Source: Pseudonocardia abyssalis
GTDB taxonomy: Bacteria; Actinomycetota; Actinomycetes; Mycobacteriales; Pseudonocardiaceae
Assembly: GCF_019263705.2 (NCBI RefSeq)
Contig: NZ_JADQDK010000001.1
Location: 1,674,001-1,738,000 of the forward strand
Direction: 5' to 3'
DNA: 64,000 nucleotides
In this document: piece after piece, positions 16,738 to 25,056 of the stretch
Position numbering within the stretch: position 1 is the first letter of the stretch
Layout of the letters: each line of letters begins with the position of its first letter
Made by a program: the position numbers and the translations under genes
Notes under the pieces: model-generated
Databases searched by the model: none
Told to the model about the DNA's origin: nothing
What the model saw: only the letters and a program-made list of their open reading frames with translations

Positions 16738-17573
16738 CCGAGCTCGAGCGCCTCCGCGAGAGCGCGCATCGGGGGCAGCGGGTCGGCGTAGCCCTCGGTG
16801 AGGACCTGGGCGCACACGTGGTCGGCACCCGCGTCGACGTGCCCGGCCAGCTGCGCGGCCACCGCGTCGGCGTCGCCGTGGGCGACGAGTGCGTCGATCA
16901 GCGCGTCGCTGCCGCCGTCGGCGATGTCGGCCTCGGTCCACCCCAGCCGCAGCAGGTTGGAGGTGTAGTTGCGCAGGCCCAGGTAGGGCTTGTGGACGAA
17001 CGGGCGGCCGACCGAGCGGGCCCGCTGCGGGTCGGTGTCGATCACGACCTTGTGCTCCGGCGCCAGCAGCACGCCGTCGCCGAGCAGCTCGCGGGACTCC
17101 CGGGTGTGCCGGGGCGTCGTCAGGTACGGCTGGGCGCCCGCGGAGCGGTCGGCGGAGAGTTTCAGCATCTTCGGGCCCAGTGCGGCGATCGCGCGGCCCG
17201 CGGACGGGACCCCGGCGGCGTCGAGCTCGTCGAGGTAGGCGACGAGCGAGGCGTAGGGCCGGGTGTAGTCGCTGGTGGCCTCGGGATGCCCGACGCCGAC
17301 CCCGAGCAGGAAGCGGCCGGGGTGCCTCGCCTCGATGCGGTGGTAGGACGCGGCCACCTCGGCGGCGGGCGAGGACCACATGTTGACGATGCTGGTCCCC
17401 ACGGCGACGTGCGTGGTGGCGTCGAGCAGCGACTCGGCGAGCGCGAGGTCCGCAGGCGGCGAGCCGCCGATCCAGACCGCGCCGTAACCCAGAGCCTCGA
17501 TCTCCCGCGCCAGCTCGGGGGTGAGCCCGCCCGCGTGCCGCCAGATGCCGTACCTGCCCAGTTCGACCGTCAT
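16734..17573 (-). CDS. LLM-class F420-dependent oxidoreductase
   Basis: 279 residues of the luciferase-like TIM-barrel fold. Segments such as AVGTSIVNMWSSPAAEVA, GRFLLGVGVGHPE and LLAPEHKVVIDTDP match the MSMEG_4141-like group of probable F420 enzymes. It would use reduced F420 for hydride transfer to an unknown substrate. ATG 17573 is the start that gives the family-like N-terminus TVELGRYGIW. It diverges from the CrtU-like gene at 17645. Confidence 0.85.
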   Translation of the reverse strand: MTVELGRYGIWRHAGGLTPELAREIEALGYGAVWIGGSPPADLALAESLLDATTHVAVGTSIVNMWSSPAAEVAASYHRIEARHPGRFLLGVGVGHPEATSDYTRPYASLVAYLDELDAAGVPSAGRAIAALGPKMLKLSADRSAGAQPYLTTPRHTRESRELLGDGVLLAPEHKVVIDTDPQRARSVGRPFVHKPYLGLRNYTSNLLRLGWTEADIADGGSDALIDALVAHGDADAVAAQLAGHVDAGADHVCAQVLTEGYADPLPPMRALAEALELG

Positions 17574-17631
17574 GACCGGCGTAACCCCCCGCCCGGCCGC
17601 GGCATTCCGGGCGGCTGTCGGGGGTCGCGCA

Positions 17632-17637
17632 TAGGGT
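17632..17637 (+). promoter_or_regulatory. -10 box TAGGGT, leaderless promoter
   Basis: TAGGGT is 7 bases before the GTG at 17645. Confidence 0.6.
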
Positions 17638-17644
17638 CGGAGAC

Positions 17645-19174
17645 GTGAACGAACTGCTCTCCCGCGCCGCTCCCCTGCGCATGCGCCCCCGGGTGCTCGT
17701 GCCCGCCGACCCGCGCCGCCCCCGCCAGGCACCGGCGGGCACCGAGGCCGTCGTGGTGGGCGGGGGGATCGCCGGGATCAGCGCGGCGGTGGTGCTCGCG
17801 GAGCGCGGCGTCGCCGTCACGCTGGTCGAGGCCGCCCCCACGCTGGGCGGGCGGCTCGGGGCGTGGCCGCACACGCTGCCCGACGGCACGCAGCAGGTCG
17901 TCGAGCACGGCTTCCACGCGTTCTTCCGCCACTACTACACCTGGCGCGCGGTGCTGCGCCGGATCGACCCGGAGCTGTCGTTCCTGCGCCCCGTCGGCGG
18001 CTACCCGGTGATCTCCCGGGAGTGGCCCGACGAGGACCTCACGTCGCTGCCCGGATCGCCCCCGCTCAACCTGCTCGCACTGTTCGCCCGTTCCCCCAGC
18101 CTCGGCCTGCGCGACCTGTTGGGCTCCGACCAGGCCCTGGCCGCCCAGCTCCTCGCCTACGACCGCGACCGCACCACCGCCCGCTTCGACGAGATACCCG
18201 CCGCGGAGTTCCTGAGGTCGCTGGGGATGTCCGACCGCGCGCAGGCGATGCTGTTCGAGGCGTTCGCACGCTCGTTCTTCGCCGATCCGGGTGCACTCTC
18301 GGCGGCCGAGCTGATCGCGATGTTCCACTACTACTTCCTGGGCAACCCCGAGGGCATCGCGTTCGACTCCCCCGACACCGACCACCTCACCTGCATCTGG
18401 GCGCCGTTCGCGGCGTACCTGCAGGCCCGCGGTGCGGAGATCCTCGTGAACAGCCGCGTCAGCGCGATCGCCCCGGTCGACCGGCACCTCTGGCAGGTCG
18501 AGGTCGACGCCGCCCCGTCGCTGCGCACCCGCCACCTGGTGCTGGCCACCGACCCGGGTGCCCTGCGCGCGATCGTCGCCGGATCCCCGGACATGTCGGT
18601 CGCCGCACCGAAGCTGGCCCGCAAGGCCGCGGCCATCGCGGTGGCGCCGCCGTTCGCGGTCACCCGGCTGTGGCTCGACCGCGACGTGCTGCCCGAGCGG
18701 GCCACCTTCAACGCCGTGAGCCGCGAGGCCACGCTCGACTCCGTCACGATCTACTCCCGCCTGGAGCGCCCGTCGGCGGAGTGGGCGGCGCGCACCGGCG
18801 GGTCGGTCGTCGAGCTGCACTCCTACGCCTGCGACGCCCCCGACGCCGACACGGCCACCGCGCGGATGCGGGCCGAGCTCGCCGCGCTGTGGCCGGAGAC
18901 CGTCGCGGCCCAGGTCGTGCACCTGCAGCAACGCATGGAGGCCACCGCGCCCACCTGGCCGCCCGGCGGCGCCGGCACCCGGCCCTGCGTCACCGGTGAC
19001 GCCCGGGGGATCCGGATCGCGGGCGACCACGTCGACTCGCCGTTCCTCACCGGCCTGATGGAGCGGGCCTCGGTCACCGGGGTGCTCGCGGCCAACGACA
19101 TCCTCGACGAGGTCGGCGCCGGGCCCGAGGAGATCCGCGGGATCCCGCAGCGGGGCCTGCTCGCGCGGCGATGA
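17645..19174 (+). CDS. FAD-dependent oxidoreductase, CrtU (carotene desaturase/isorenieratene synthase)-like
   Basis: 509 residues. A dinucleotide-binding motif VVGGGIAGISAAVVLAERG begins near residue 38, and EAAPTLGGRLGAWP is the amine oxidase/phytoene desaturase GGR motif. The segment EHGFHAFFRHYYTW is highly typical of CrtU-like proteins. CrtU converts beta-carotene end groups to aromatic rings, but no other carotenoid gene is nearby, so the substrate is open. It is translationally coupled through an ATGA overlap to the polymerase-like gene downstream. Confidence 0.75.
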   Translation: MNELLSRAAPLRMRPRVLVPADPRRPRQAPAGTEAVVVGGGIAGISAAVVLAERGVAVTLVEAAPTLGGRLGAWPHTLPDGTQQVVEHGFHAFFRHYYTWRAVLRRIDPELSFLRPVGGYPVISREWPDEDLTSLPGSPPLNLLALFARSPSLGLRDLLGSDQALAAQLLAYDRDRTTARFDEIPAAEFLRSLGMSDRAQAMLFEAFARSFFADPGALSAAELIAMFHYYFLGNPEGIAFDSPDTDHLTCIWAPFAAYLQARGAEILVNSRVSAIAPVDRHLWQVEVDAAPSLRTRHLVLATDPGALRAIVAGSPDMSVAAPKLARKAAAIAVAPPFAVTRLWLDRDVLPERATFNAVSREATLDSVTIYSRLERPSAEWAARTGGSVVELHSYACDAPDADTATARMRAELAALWPETVAAQVVHLQQRMEATAPTWPPGGAGTRPCVTGDARGIRIAGDHVDSPFLTGLMERASVTGVLAANDILDEVGAGPEEIRGIPQRGLLARR

Positions 19175-20748
19175 GGGTCGCTCTCGACCCCGGCCGCCGC
19201 GACGGGCCGGTGCGGATCCGTCGCCTCGCCGACGACGGCACCCCGCTGGCCGATGCCGAGACGCTCCCGGACCTGGCCGCGGCCGCGGCGGTGGAGCGCG
19301 AGCACGCCCCGCGCTGGGTGTTCGCCCGGTCGCGGACCTACCGCCGGCTGCTGGCCGCGGGCGTGCGTGTGGGCCGGGCGCACGACGTCGAGCTGGTGGA
19401 GGGGCTGCTGGTCGGTGCGGCCGGGCGGTTCGGCGACCCGCACGGGCTGGCCGCCGCGGCGGCGCGGTCGGCCGGGCGCGTACCCGATCCCGATCCGACC
19501 CCGACCGACGACGGCCCACCCGGCCTGTTCGACACCGGTCCCGCCCACGACGAGCTGGCCGACGTCGTCGCGGTGCACAGCGCCCAGCTCCGGTCCCTGA
19601 CCGACCCACGGCTTCGGCTGCTGGCCGCCGCCGAGTCGGCCGGTGCCCTCGTCGCGGAGGAGATGACCGCGCACGGGCTGCCGTGGAGCGCAGAGCACCA
19701 CGACGCCCTGCTCACCGCCCTGCTCGGCCCGCGGCCGGTGCTCGGCGGGCGTCCGCCGCGGCTCGCCGCCCTCGCGGCGCAGATCACCGCCGCGTTCGGC
19801 CGCCCGGTCAACCCCGACTCCCCCGCCGAGGTACTCCGCGCGTTCGCCCGCGCGGGCCACGAACTGACCAGCACCCGCGCGTGGGAGCTGCGCCACGTCG
19901 AGCACCCGGCCGTGACACCGCTGCTGGCGTACAAGGAGCTGGCGCGGCTGCACGTCGCCCACGGCTGGACGTGGCTGCGGACGTGGGTGGTCGACGGTCG
20001 GTTCCATCCCGAGTACGTCGTCGCCGGAGTGGTGTCGGGCCGCTGGGCCACCCGCGGTGGCGGCGCGCTGCAGATCCCGAAGGCGCTGCGCGGGGCGGTG
20101 CGGGCCGATCCGGGGTGGCGCCTCGTCGTCGCCGACGCGGCGCAGCTCGAACCACGGGTGCTCGCCGCACTGTCCGGCGAGCACGGCCTCGCCCCCGACG
20201 TCGACGACCTCTACGCGACACTCGCCGCCCGCGAGTTCGGCGGCGACCGCGACCAGGCGAAGCTCGCCCTGCTCTCCGCGATGTACGGCGCGAGCGCGGG
20301 GCAGGCCGGTGAGCTGCTGGTCCGGCTGCGCCGGCGGTTCCCCCGCGCGATGGCCTACGTCGACGGCGCCGCCCGCGACGGTGAGTCGGGCCTGCTCGTG
20401 CGCTCCCACCTGGGCCGCACCTGCCCACCGGCGCGTCCCGGCGACGAGGAACCCGCCCGCTCCCGGGCCCGCGGCCGCTTCACCCGCAACTTCGTCGTGC
20501 AGGCCACGGCCGCCGAGTGGGCGCTGGTGCTGCTCGCCGAACTGCGCCTGCTGCTGCGCGGCGGTCCGGCCGAGCTGGTGTTCTTCCAGCACGACGAGGT
20601 GGTGCTGCACTGCCCGGCCGACCTGGCCCCGACGGTCCTCGAGGCGATCGCGACCGCCGCCGACACCGCCCGTCTCCGTCTGTTCGGCGACACCCCCGTC
20701 CGCTTCCCGCTGACCGCCCGGGTCGTGGGCTCCTACGACGAGCGCTAG
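19171..20748 (+). CDS. family A DNA polymerase-like protein (actinobacterial, 525 aa)
   Basis: Motif A reads VVADAAQLEPRVLAAL, keeping the catalytic Asp, where Pol I has DYSQIELR. Motif B reads RDQAKLALLSAMYGAS, keeping Arg, Lys and Tyr-Gly but losing the Asn-Phe-Gly of the usual finger helix. Motif C is FFQHDEVVLH with the second catalytic Asp. The N-terminal 170 residues occupy the place of a 3'-5' exonuclease but lack its acidic motifs, and there is no 5' nuclease. It may be a repair polymerase. Translation starts within the stop codon of the oxidoreductase. Confidence 0.78.
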   Translation: MRVALDPGRRDGPVRIRRLADDGTPLADAETLPDLAAAAAVEREHAPRWVFARSRTYRRLLAAGVRVGRAHDVELVEGLLVGAAGRFGDPHGLAAAAARSAGRVPDPDPTPTDDGPPGLFDTGPAHDELADVVAVHSAQLRSLTDPRLRLLAAAESAGALVAEEMTAHGLPWSAEHHDALLTALLGPRPVLGGRPPRLAALAAQITAAFGRPVNPDSPAEVLRAFARAGHELTSTRAWELRHVEHPAVTPLLAYKELARLHVAHGWTWLRTWVVDGRFHPEYVVAGVVSGRWATRGGGALQIPKALRGAVRADPGWRLVVADAAQLEPRVLAALSGEHGLAPDVDDLYATLAAREFGGDRDQAKLALLSAMYGASAGQAGELLVRLRRRFPRAMAYVDGAARDGESGLLVRSHLGRTCPPARPGDEEPARSRARGRFTRNFVVQATAAEWALVLLAELRLLLRGGPAELVFFQHDEVVLHCPADLAPTVLEAIATAADTARLRLFGDTPVRFPLTARVVGSYDER

Positions 20749-21653
20749 CCCTGCGCCGCGGCGAGCACGTCCTGGGCCATCGACAGCATCCCGAGTGCGT
20801 TGGGGTGCACCGGGGCGGCCGGCGACGTCGGCACCAGGCCCTCGATCCACTTCGTGCCCGGCAGCGTGCAGACGTCGTGCCCGATGAACCGCTCGTAGGT
20901 GTCGACGAAGGTCACCCCGGCCGCGGCGGCCTCCTCGGCGAGCATCGCGTTGAGCGCCTTCTCGGTGTCGCGCAGGTACGCGACGTCGCCCGCGCTGAAC
21001 GGGACGACCGGGAAGCAGCCGGCCCCCTCCGGCAGGATCGCCGGGTAGCCCACGAGGTACACCTCGGCGTCCGGCGAGCGCTCGGCGATCGCGGCCAGTG
21101 CGTCGCCCACCTTGGGGGCGGTGTCGTCGATGCGGGCGGCGAGCTCGTCGCTGCCGTCGGAGCCGGTGAAGAAGTCGCGGCAGGCGGCGCCGAGCGGTTC
21201 GCGCGGCGAGCGGGTGGCGCACTCGGAGATGATCGTCGCGAAGCCGATGTCGTTGCCGCCGATGGACAGCGTGACGCCCGCCGTGTCGGTCCCGAGCGCG
21301 TCGAGCTGCGGGGGGTTGGTGCCGAGCTGGGTCACCTGCGGCGCGAACAGGTCGTCGGTCCTCCCCCCGCTGCAGCTGACGTCGCGGAAGTCCGGGACGC
21401 GCCCGGTCTGCGCGACCAGCGTCGGGTAGTTGCGGTTGGAGCGCAGGCAGCCCGCCGGGGTGCCCGTCTGCAGCGGGATCAGCGGGCCCGCCGCGAACGA
21501 GTCGCCGAGTGCGACGTAGGAGTCGAACAACGGCTCCGCCGCGAACGGACTCTCCGCCGGTGCGGCCCCCGCGGGCGTCGCCAGGACGACGCCGAGCGCG
21601 AGGACCGTCGCCGGCACGAGGGACTTGGCGATCCGGACGGGGCTCAGACGCAT
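20745..21653 (-). CDS. secreted SGNH/GDSL-family hydrolase
   Basis: About 302 residues with an N-terminal signal peptide (LVPATVLALGVVLATPAGAA). Block I is ALGDSFAAG with the Ser nucleophile, block III SIGGNDIG, and block V PVHPNALGM with the catalytic His. Paired cysteines, for example in GCLRSNRNYP and VSCSGG, resemble extracellular actinobacterial esterases/lipases with disulfides. It should hydrolyse lipid or wall esters outside the cell. ATG 21653 is preferred to a GTG one codon earlier. The 3' end overlaps the polymerase gene by 4 bases. Confidence 0.87.
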   Translation of the reverse strand: MRLSPVRIAKSLVPATVLALGVVLATPAGAAPAESPFAAEPLFDSYVALGDSFAAGPLIPLQTGTPAGCLRSNRNYPTLVAQTGRVPDFRDVSCSGGRTDDLFAPQVTQLGTNPPQLDALGTDTAGVTLSIGGNDIGFATIISECATRSPREPLGAACRDFFTGSDGSDELAARIDDTAPKVGDALAAIAERSPDAEVYLVGYPAILPEGAGCFPVVPFSAGDVAYLRDTEKALNAMLAEEAAAAGVTFVDTYERFIGHDVCTLPGTKWIEGLVPTSPAAPVHPNALGMLSMAQDVLAAAQG

Positions 21654-21690
21654 CACGTCCGGTCGAACGAGCCACAGCGCCACGGGTTAC

Positions 21691-21890
21691 TCAGACGTAC
21701 TCGTCGTGCAGCCGCCACCACTCGTACGGAGCACCCTGCGGCGAGTCCCCCCGGTGCCTCCGTCGCGACTGCGGCTGTGGAGTACGTCCGGAACACCCGG
21801 TCGCTCACGCAGGGACGCGCTCAGCCCGAAGCCCTCGATGGTGGGGTGGGCGTGCCATGAGGCCAGGACGACCCGGGCACCCGGATCTCC
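21691..21890 (-). pseudogene. possible degraded coding fragment
   Basis: The roughly 300 bases between the hydrolase and MetE-like starts hold no intact gene. On the minus strand one frame ends with the protein-like tail GAPYEWWRLHDEYV and a TGA at 21693-21691. A second frame nearby reads ARVVLASWHAHPTIEGFG with GC-rich third positions. They may be pieces of a decayed gene, but no family is recognised. Confidence 0.3.
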
Positions 21891-21942
21891 TCGGTGTTCG
21901 CGTGCGGGGAACGCGGGGGTGTCCGGTTCGCCGCGGGTCTCC

Positions 21943-21948
21943 TAGCGT
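21943..21948 (+). promoter_or_regulatory. -10 box TAGCGT
   Basis: TAGCGT lies 9 bases before the ATG at 21958, so the mRNA would have at most a 2-3 base leader. Confidence 0.5.
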
Positions 21949-21957
21949 CCGTGGACC

Positions 21958-23127
21958 ATGCAGCGCAGCAGCGAGCGGATCCTCACCACTCACGTCGGCA
22001 GCCTCGCCCGGCCCCGTGACCTGCTGGAGGTCATGCGGGAGAAGGAGCACGGCCGGCCCTACGACGCCGACGGCTACACCAAGCGCGTCACGACCGCGGT
22101 CGCCGAGGTCGTCGACCGGCAGGTCGACGCCGGCATCGACGTCGTCACCGACGGGGAGATGGGCAAGGTCAGCTTCCTGACCTACGTCAAGGACCGGCTC
22201 TCGGGCTTCGCCGCCGACTCCGGCGAGAAGCTGATGCCGCCGTCGTGGCAGGTGGAGATCGACGCGTTCCCCGAGTACTACGCCGGCTACCTGGGCAAGT
22301 ACACCGAGCAGGTCTCCCCGATGACGACGATGGTCTGCACCGGCCCGATCACCTACGTCGGCCAGGAGCAGCTGGCGACCGACATCGCGAACCTCCGCTC
22401 CGCGATCGAGGGCGCCGGGCGGTCGGGCGCCGGGGTCACCGAGGCGTTCCTCCCGTCGACGAGCCCGAGCGGGTTCGGCCGCAACGAGCACTACTCCTCG
22501 CACGGGGAGTACCTGCAGGCCGTCGCGGAGGCGTTGCGCGAGGAGTACCTGGGGATCGTCGACGCCGGGTTCCTGCTGCAGGTCGACGACCCGTGGCTGA
22601 TCGAGTACCTCTCGGAGAACCCGGAGACCACGCCCGAGCAGCGCCGCGCCGACGCCGAGCAGCACGTCGAGATCCTGTCCCACGCGCTGCGCGGCATCCC
22701 GCGGGAGAAGATCCGCCTGCACACCTGCTACGGCCTCAACCACGGCCCGCGGGTGCACGACATCGACCTGCGCGACGTCGCCCCGCTGATGCTGAGGATC
22801 CCGGCCGGCGCGTACTCCTTCGAGGTCGCCAACCCGCGCCACCAGCACGAGTGGAAGATCTGGCGCGACATCCCGCTCGAGGACGGCCAGATCCTCATCC
22901 CCGGCCTGCTCGGCCACGCGACGAACTACGTCGAGCACCCGGAGCTGATCGCCGACCAGATCGAGCAGTACGCCGGGATCGTCGGGCGGGAGAACGTGAT
23001 CGCCGGGGCCGACTGCGGCTTCTCCTCGCGCGCGAGCTTCTCCCCCGAGGTGCACCCGAGCGTCGTGTGGGAGAAGTTCCGGGCGCTGTCGGAGGGGGCG
23101 CGGATCGCGAGCGAACGCCTCTGGTGA
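21958..23127 (+). CDS. cobalamin-independent methionine synthase (MetE C-terminal)-like methyltransferase
   Basis: 389 residues corresponding to the catalytic C-terminal barrel of MetE. The N-terminus is ILTTHVGSLARP, and the zinc ligands are probably His and Cys in RLHTCYG and Cys in AGADCGF. The MetE N-terminal barrel that binds folate polyglutamate is absent, so it belongs to the stand-alone family that includes core methionine synthases and epoxyalkane:CoM transferases. It should transfer a methyl or alkyl group to a thiol; the substrate is unknown. Confidence 0.8.
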   Translation: MQRSSERILTTHVGSLARPRDLLEVMREKEHGRPYDADGYTKRVTTAVAEVVDRQVDAGIDVVTDGEMGKVSFLTYVKDRLSGFAADSGEKLMPPSWQVEIDAFPEYYAGYLGKYTEQVSPMTTMVCTGPITYVGQEQLATDIANLRSAIEGAGRSGAGVTEAFLPSTSPSGFGRNEHYSSHGEYLQAVAEALREEYLGIVDAGFLLQVDDPWLIEYLSENPETTPEQRRADAEQHVEILSHALRGIPREKIRLHTCYGLNHGPRVHDIDLRDVAPLMLRIPAGAYSFEVANPRHQHEWKIWRDIPLEDGQILIPGLLGHATNYVEHPELIADQIEQYAGIVGRENVIAGADCGFSSRASFSPEVHPSVVWEKFRALSEGARIASERLW

Positions 23128-23180
23128 CCGCACCGCCGTCGTGCGGACCGCACCGCTGCCGGGACGGCGGTGCGGTCACC
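23123..23180. terminator. 18-bp perfect hairpin at the MetE-like gene end
   Basis: GGTGACCGCACCGCCGTC (23123-23140) and its perfect complement at 23163-23180 flank a 22-base loop, with the stop codon inside the stem. There is no T-tract. It lies between convergent genes and could end transcription from both sides. Confidence 0.6.
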
Positions 23181-23220
23181 GCAACGGCGGTGCGGTGCGG
23201 CCCGGTCGATGGGGCGGGGG

Positions 23221-24447
23221 TCAGCGGCGGCCGCGGACCAGGTCGAGCAGGTGGTCCAGGACGGCGGCCCCGTCGGCGCGCAGGGCGTTGTGCTCGTACT
23301 CGCTGGTGACCCACGTCCGCAGCCCGCGCACCTGGGCCGCCGTCTCCAGCGAGTACGCGCTCTCCACGTACAGGTCCTCGACGTAGACCGCAGCCGCGGC
23401 GGGCACCTCGTTGCCCCCGAGCACCGCGGCGTCGTAGAGCCGGGGCCACGGGTGCGCGGCGAGGAGCTCCGCCGCCTCGGCGAACGGGCGCAGCGCCCCC
23501 AGCTCCTCGAACATCCACGGGTAGACGTGCTCGCCGGTCAGCAGCGCGGGGTCGTCGGCGTACTCCGGCGGCATCGTCCGCTGCGCCGACCACTCCGTCG
23601 CGTGCCCGTCGGCGTAGCAGGACTCGTGCAGCACCGCGTAGATCGGGTTGCGGGCGAAGCCGATCGACTCGGCGTCGTGCGCGAACGCCGGCGACGTCGG
23701 GTCCAGCTCCAGGATCGCGTGCAGGAGCTCGGGGCCGTCGCTGCGGCCCAGCAGGTTGCCGGCCTGACGCAGCCGGGCCGGGGAGAGCCGGTCGCCCGAC
23801 GCGAGCACCGGCGCGGCGGCCACGGCGGCGAGGAAGCGGTCGCGGTCCTCGGGGTAGCGCGCGTAGTAGCGGCGGTTGCGCTCCAGCACCCGCGCGTAGG
23901 TGGCGCGGTAGATCTCGTCGGGATGGCGGCCGATCGGCGGCAGCCCCCCGGTGAACAGCGCCTCCCGCAGCCCCTCGGGCGCCTGCGAGAGGTAGGCGAG
24001 CGCGCAGAAGCCGCCGAAGCTCTGCCCCAGTACCGACCACGGGGCGCTGCCCAGGTGCGCGCGCAGCGCCTCGGCGTCGGCGACGATCGCGTCGGCGCGC
24101 AAGTACGTCAGGTACGCCGCCTGCTCGGCCGGGGTGCGCCCGACCAGCGTCGCCGGGCCGACGGGCGTCGAGCGGCCGGTGCCGCGCTGGTCGAGCATCA
24201 GGACGCGGAAGTCGGCCAGGGCCCGGTCCAGCCAGCCCGGTGACGGGGGCCGGCGCGTGGGTCGCGGGCCCTCGAACCCGGGCCCGCCCTGCAGGTACAC
24301 CAGATACGGGCGGTCGAGGCCGTCGGGATCGGCGACCTCGCGGGCGAAGACGGTGATCTGCTCGCCGCCGGGTGCGGAGTGGTCGAGCGGCACCGCGATC
24401 TCGTGCTCGGTGACCAGGAGTCCGGGGATCCGTCGCGTGACCGCCAT
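23221..24447 (-). CDS. alpha/beta hydrolase, S33 proline iminopeptidase-like
   Basis: 408 residues. The motif QGGPGFEG is the HGGPG-like oxyanion loop of proline iminopeptidases. DQRGTGRS follows, and the nucleophile elbow is GQSFGG near residue 136. Length and these motifs match the larger S33 peptidases, which release N-terminal Pro or other residues from small peptides. Two ATG codons lie in tandem; 24447 is chosen because TAGCCT is 6 bases from it but only 3 from the first. Confidence 0.85.
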   Translation of the reverse strand: MAVTRRIPGLLVTEHEIAVPLDHSAPGGEQITVFAREVADPDGLDRPYLVYLQGGPGFEGPRPTRRPPSPGWLDRALADFRVLMLDQRGTGRSTPVGPATLVGRTPAEQAAYLTYLRADAIVADAEALRAHLGSAPWSVLGQSFGGFCALAYLSQAPEGLREALFTGGLPPIGRHPDEIYRATYARVLERNRRYYARYPEDRDRFLAAVAAAPVLASGDRLSPARLRQAGNLLGRSDGPELLHAILELDPTSPAFAHDAESIGFARNPIYAVLHESCYADGHATEWSAQRTMPPEYADDPALLTGEHVYPWMFEELGALRPFAEAAELLAAHPWPRLYDAAVLGGNEVPAAAAVYVEDLYVESAYSLETAAQVRGLRTWVTSEYEHNALRADGAAVLDHLLDLVRGRR

Positions 24448-24453
24448 CATCGG

Positions 24454-24459
24454 AGGCTA
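24454..24459 (-). promoter_or_regulatory. -10 box TAGCCT, leaderless promoter
   Basis: TAGCCT on the minus strand is 6 bases before the ATG at 24447. It shares its TA step with the plus-strand -10 box at 24458-24463. Confidence 0.55.
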
Positions 24460-24463
24460 ACGT
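24458..24463 (+). promoter_or_regulatory. -10 box TAACGT, leaderless promoter
   Basis: TAACGT is 7 bases before the ATG at 24471 and overlaps the minus-strand box by two bases. Confidence 0.6.
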
Positions 24464-24470
24464 CGAGATC

Positions 24471-24926
24471 ATGAAGGAGCAGCGACGGTCCCGGAAGATC
24501 GCGATGACGCCGGAGGAGGTCGACGCCTTCCTCGCGGAGGAGCGCACAGTCCGCGTCGCCACCAACGGCACGAACGGCCCGCACGCCACCCCGCTCTGGT
24601 ACGCCTGGCACGGCGGGGCGATGTGGATGACGTCGCTGTCGCGCAGCCAGCGCTGGGCCGACCTCGCCGCGGACCCGCGGATCGCCGCCGTCGTCGACGC
24701 CGGGCACGACTACGCCGAGCTGCGCGGGGTCGAGATCCGGGGCCGGGTCGAGGTGGTCGGCGAGGTGCCGCGGACCGGGGAGCCGGTACCCGAGCTGGAC
24801 GGGCCGGAGCAGGCGTTCGCCGACCGGTACTCCGGCGGCACCATGCACCACGACGGCCGCCACGCCTGGCTGAAGCTGGTACCCGAGAAGATCACCAGCT
24901 GGGACTTCCGCAAGATCGGCGGCTGA
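24471..24926 (+). CDS. pyridoxamine 5'-phosphate oxidase-fold (PPOX/FDOR) protein
   Basis: 151 residues of the split beta-barrel fold. TVRVATNGTNGPHATPLWYAW is the first strand pair, and RGVEIRGRVEVVG and HAWLKLVPEKITSWDF are the last strands. Actinobacterial proteins of this size bind FMN or F420 and reduce or bind small molecules such as biliverdin; which applies here cannot be told. The gene is monocistronic and divergent from the peptidase. Confidence 0.82.
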   Translation: MKEQRRSRKIAMTPEEVDAFLAEERTVRVATNGTNGPHATPLWYAWHGGAMWMTSLSRSQRWADLAADPRIAAVVDAGHDYAELRGVEIRGRVEVVGEVPRTGEPVPELDGPEQAFADRYSGGTMHHDGRHAWLKLVPEKITSWDFRKIGG

Positions 24927-24945
24927 GACCCGGGAGCGCGGACCC

Positions 24946-24961
24946 GCGTTCCGCGGAACGC
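24946..24961. terminator. 16-bp perfect palindrome in a convergent gap
   Basis: GCGTTCCGCGGAACGC lies 20 bases after the PPOX stop, in the gap before the convergent Fic gene. It may form a short hairpin ending transcription, or it may be a protein site. Confidence 0.3.
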
Positions 24962-25056
24962 CGTACCCGCCGAGCGGTGCGGCCGCGGGCAGCGGGTGGC
25001 ACCGTCGTCCGGGCACCGTGCCCGTGCGCAGAACCGGATGGCGGGCGTTCCGCAGG

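Noticed and set aside
14152..17889. A 1245-codon open frame on the minus strand spanning several genes
   Set aside because: Only its last 241 codons (enoyl-CoA hydratase, from GTG 14877) are real. The rest is antisense to the DHA2 exporter and in the wrong frame of the LLM gene.
17645..19174. Carotenoid biosynthesis cluster
   Set aside because: Only one CrtU-like gene is present. No phytoene synthase, phytoene desaturase or cyclase gene lies in the window.
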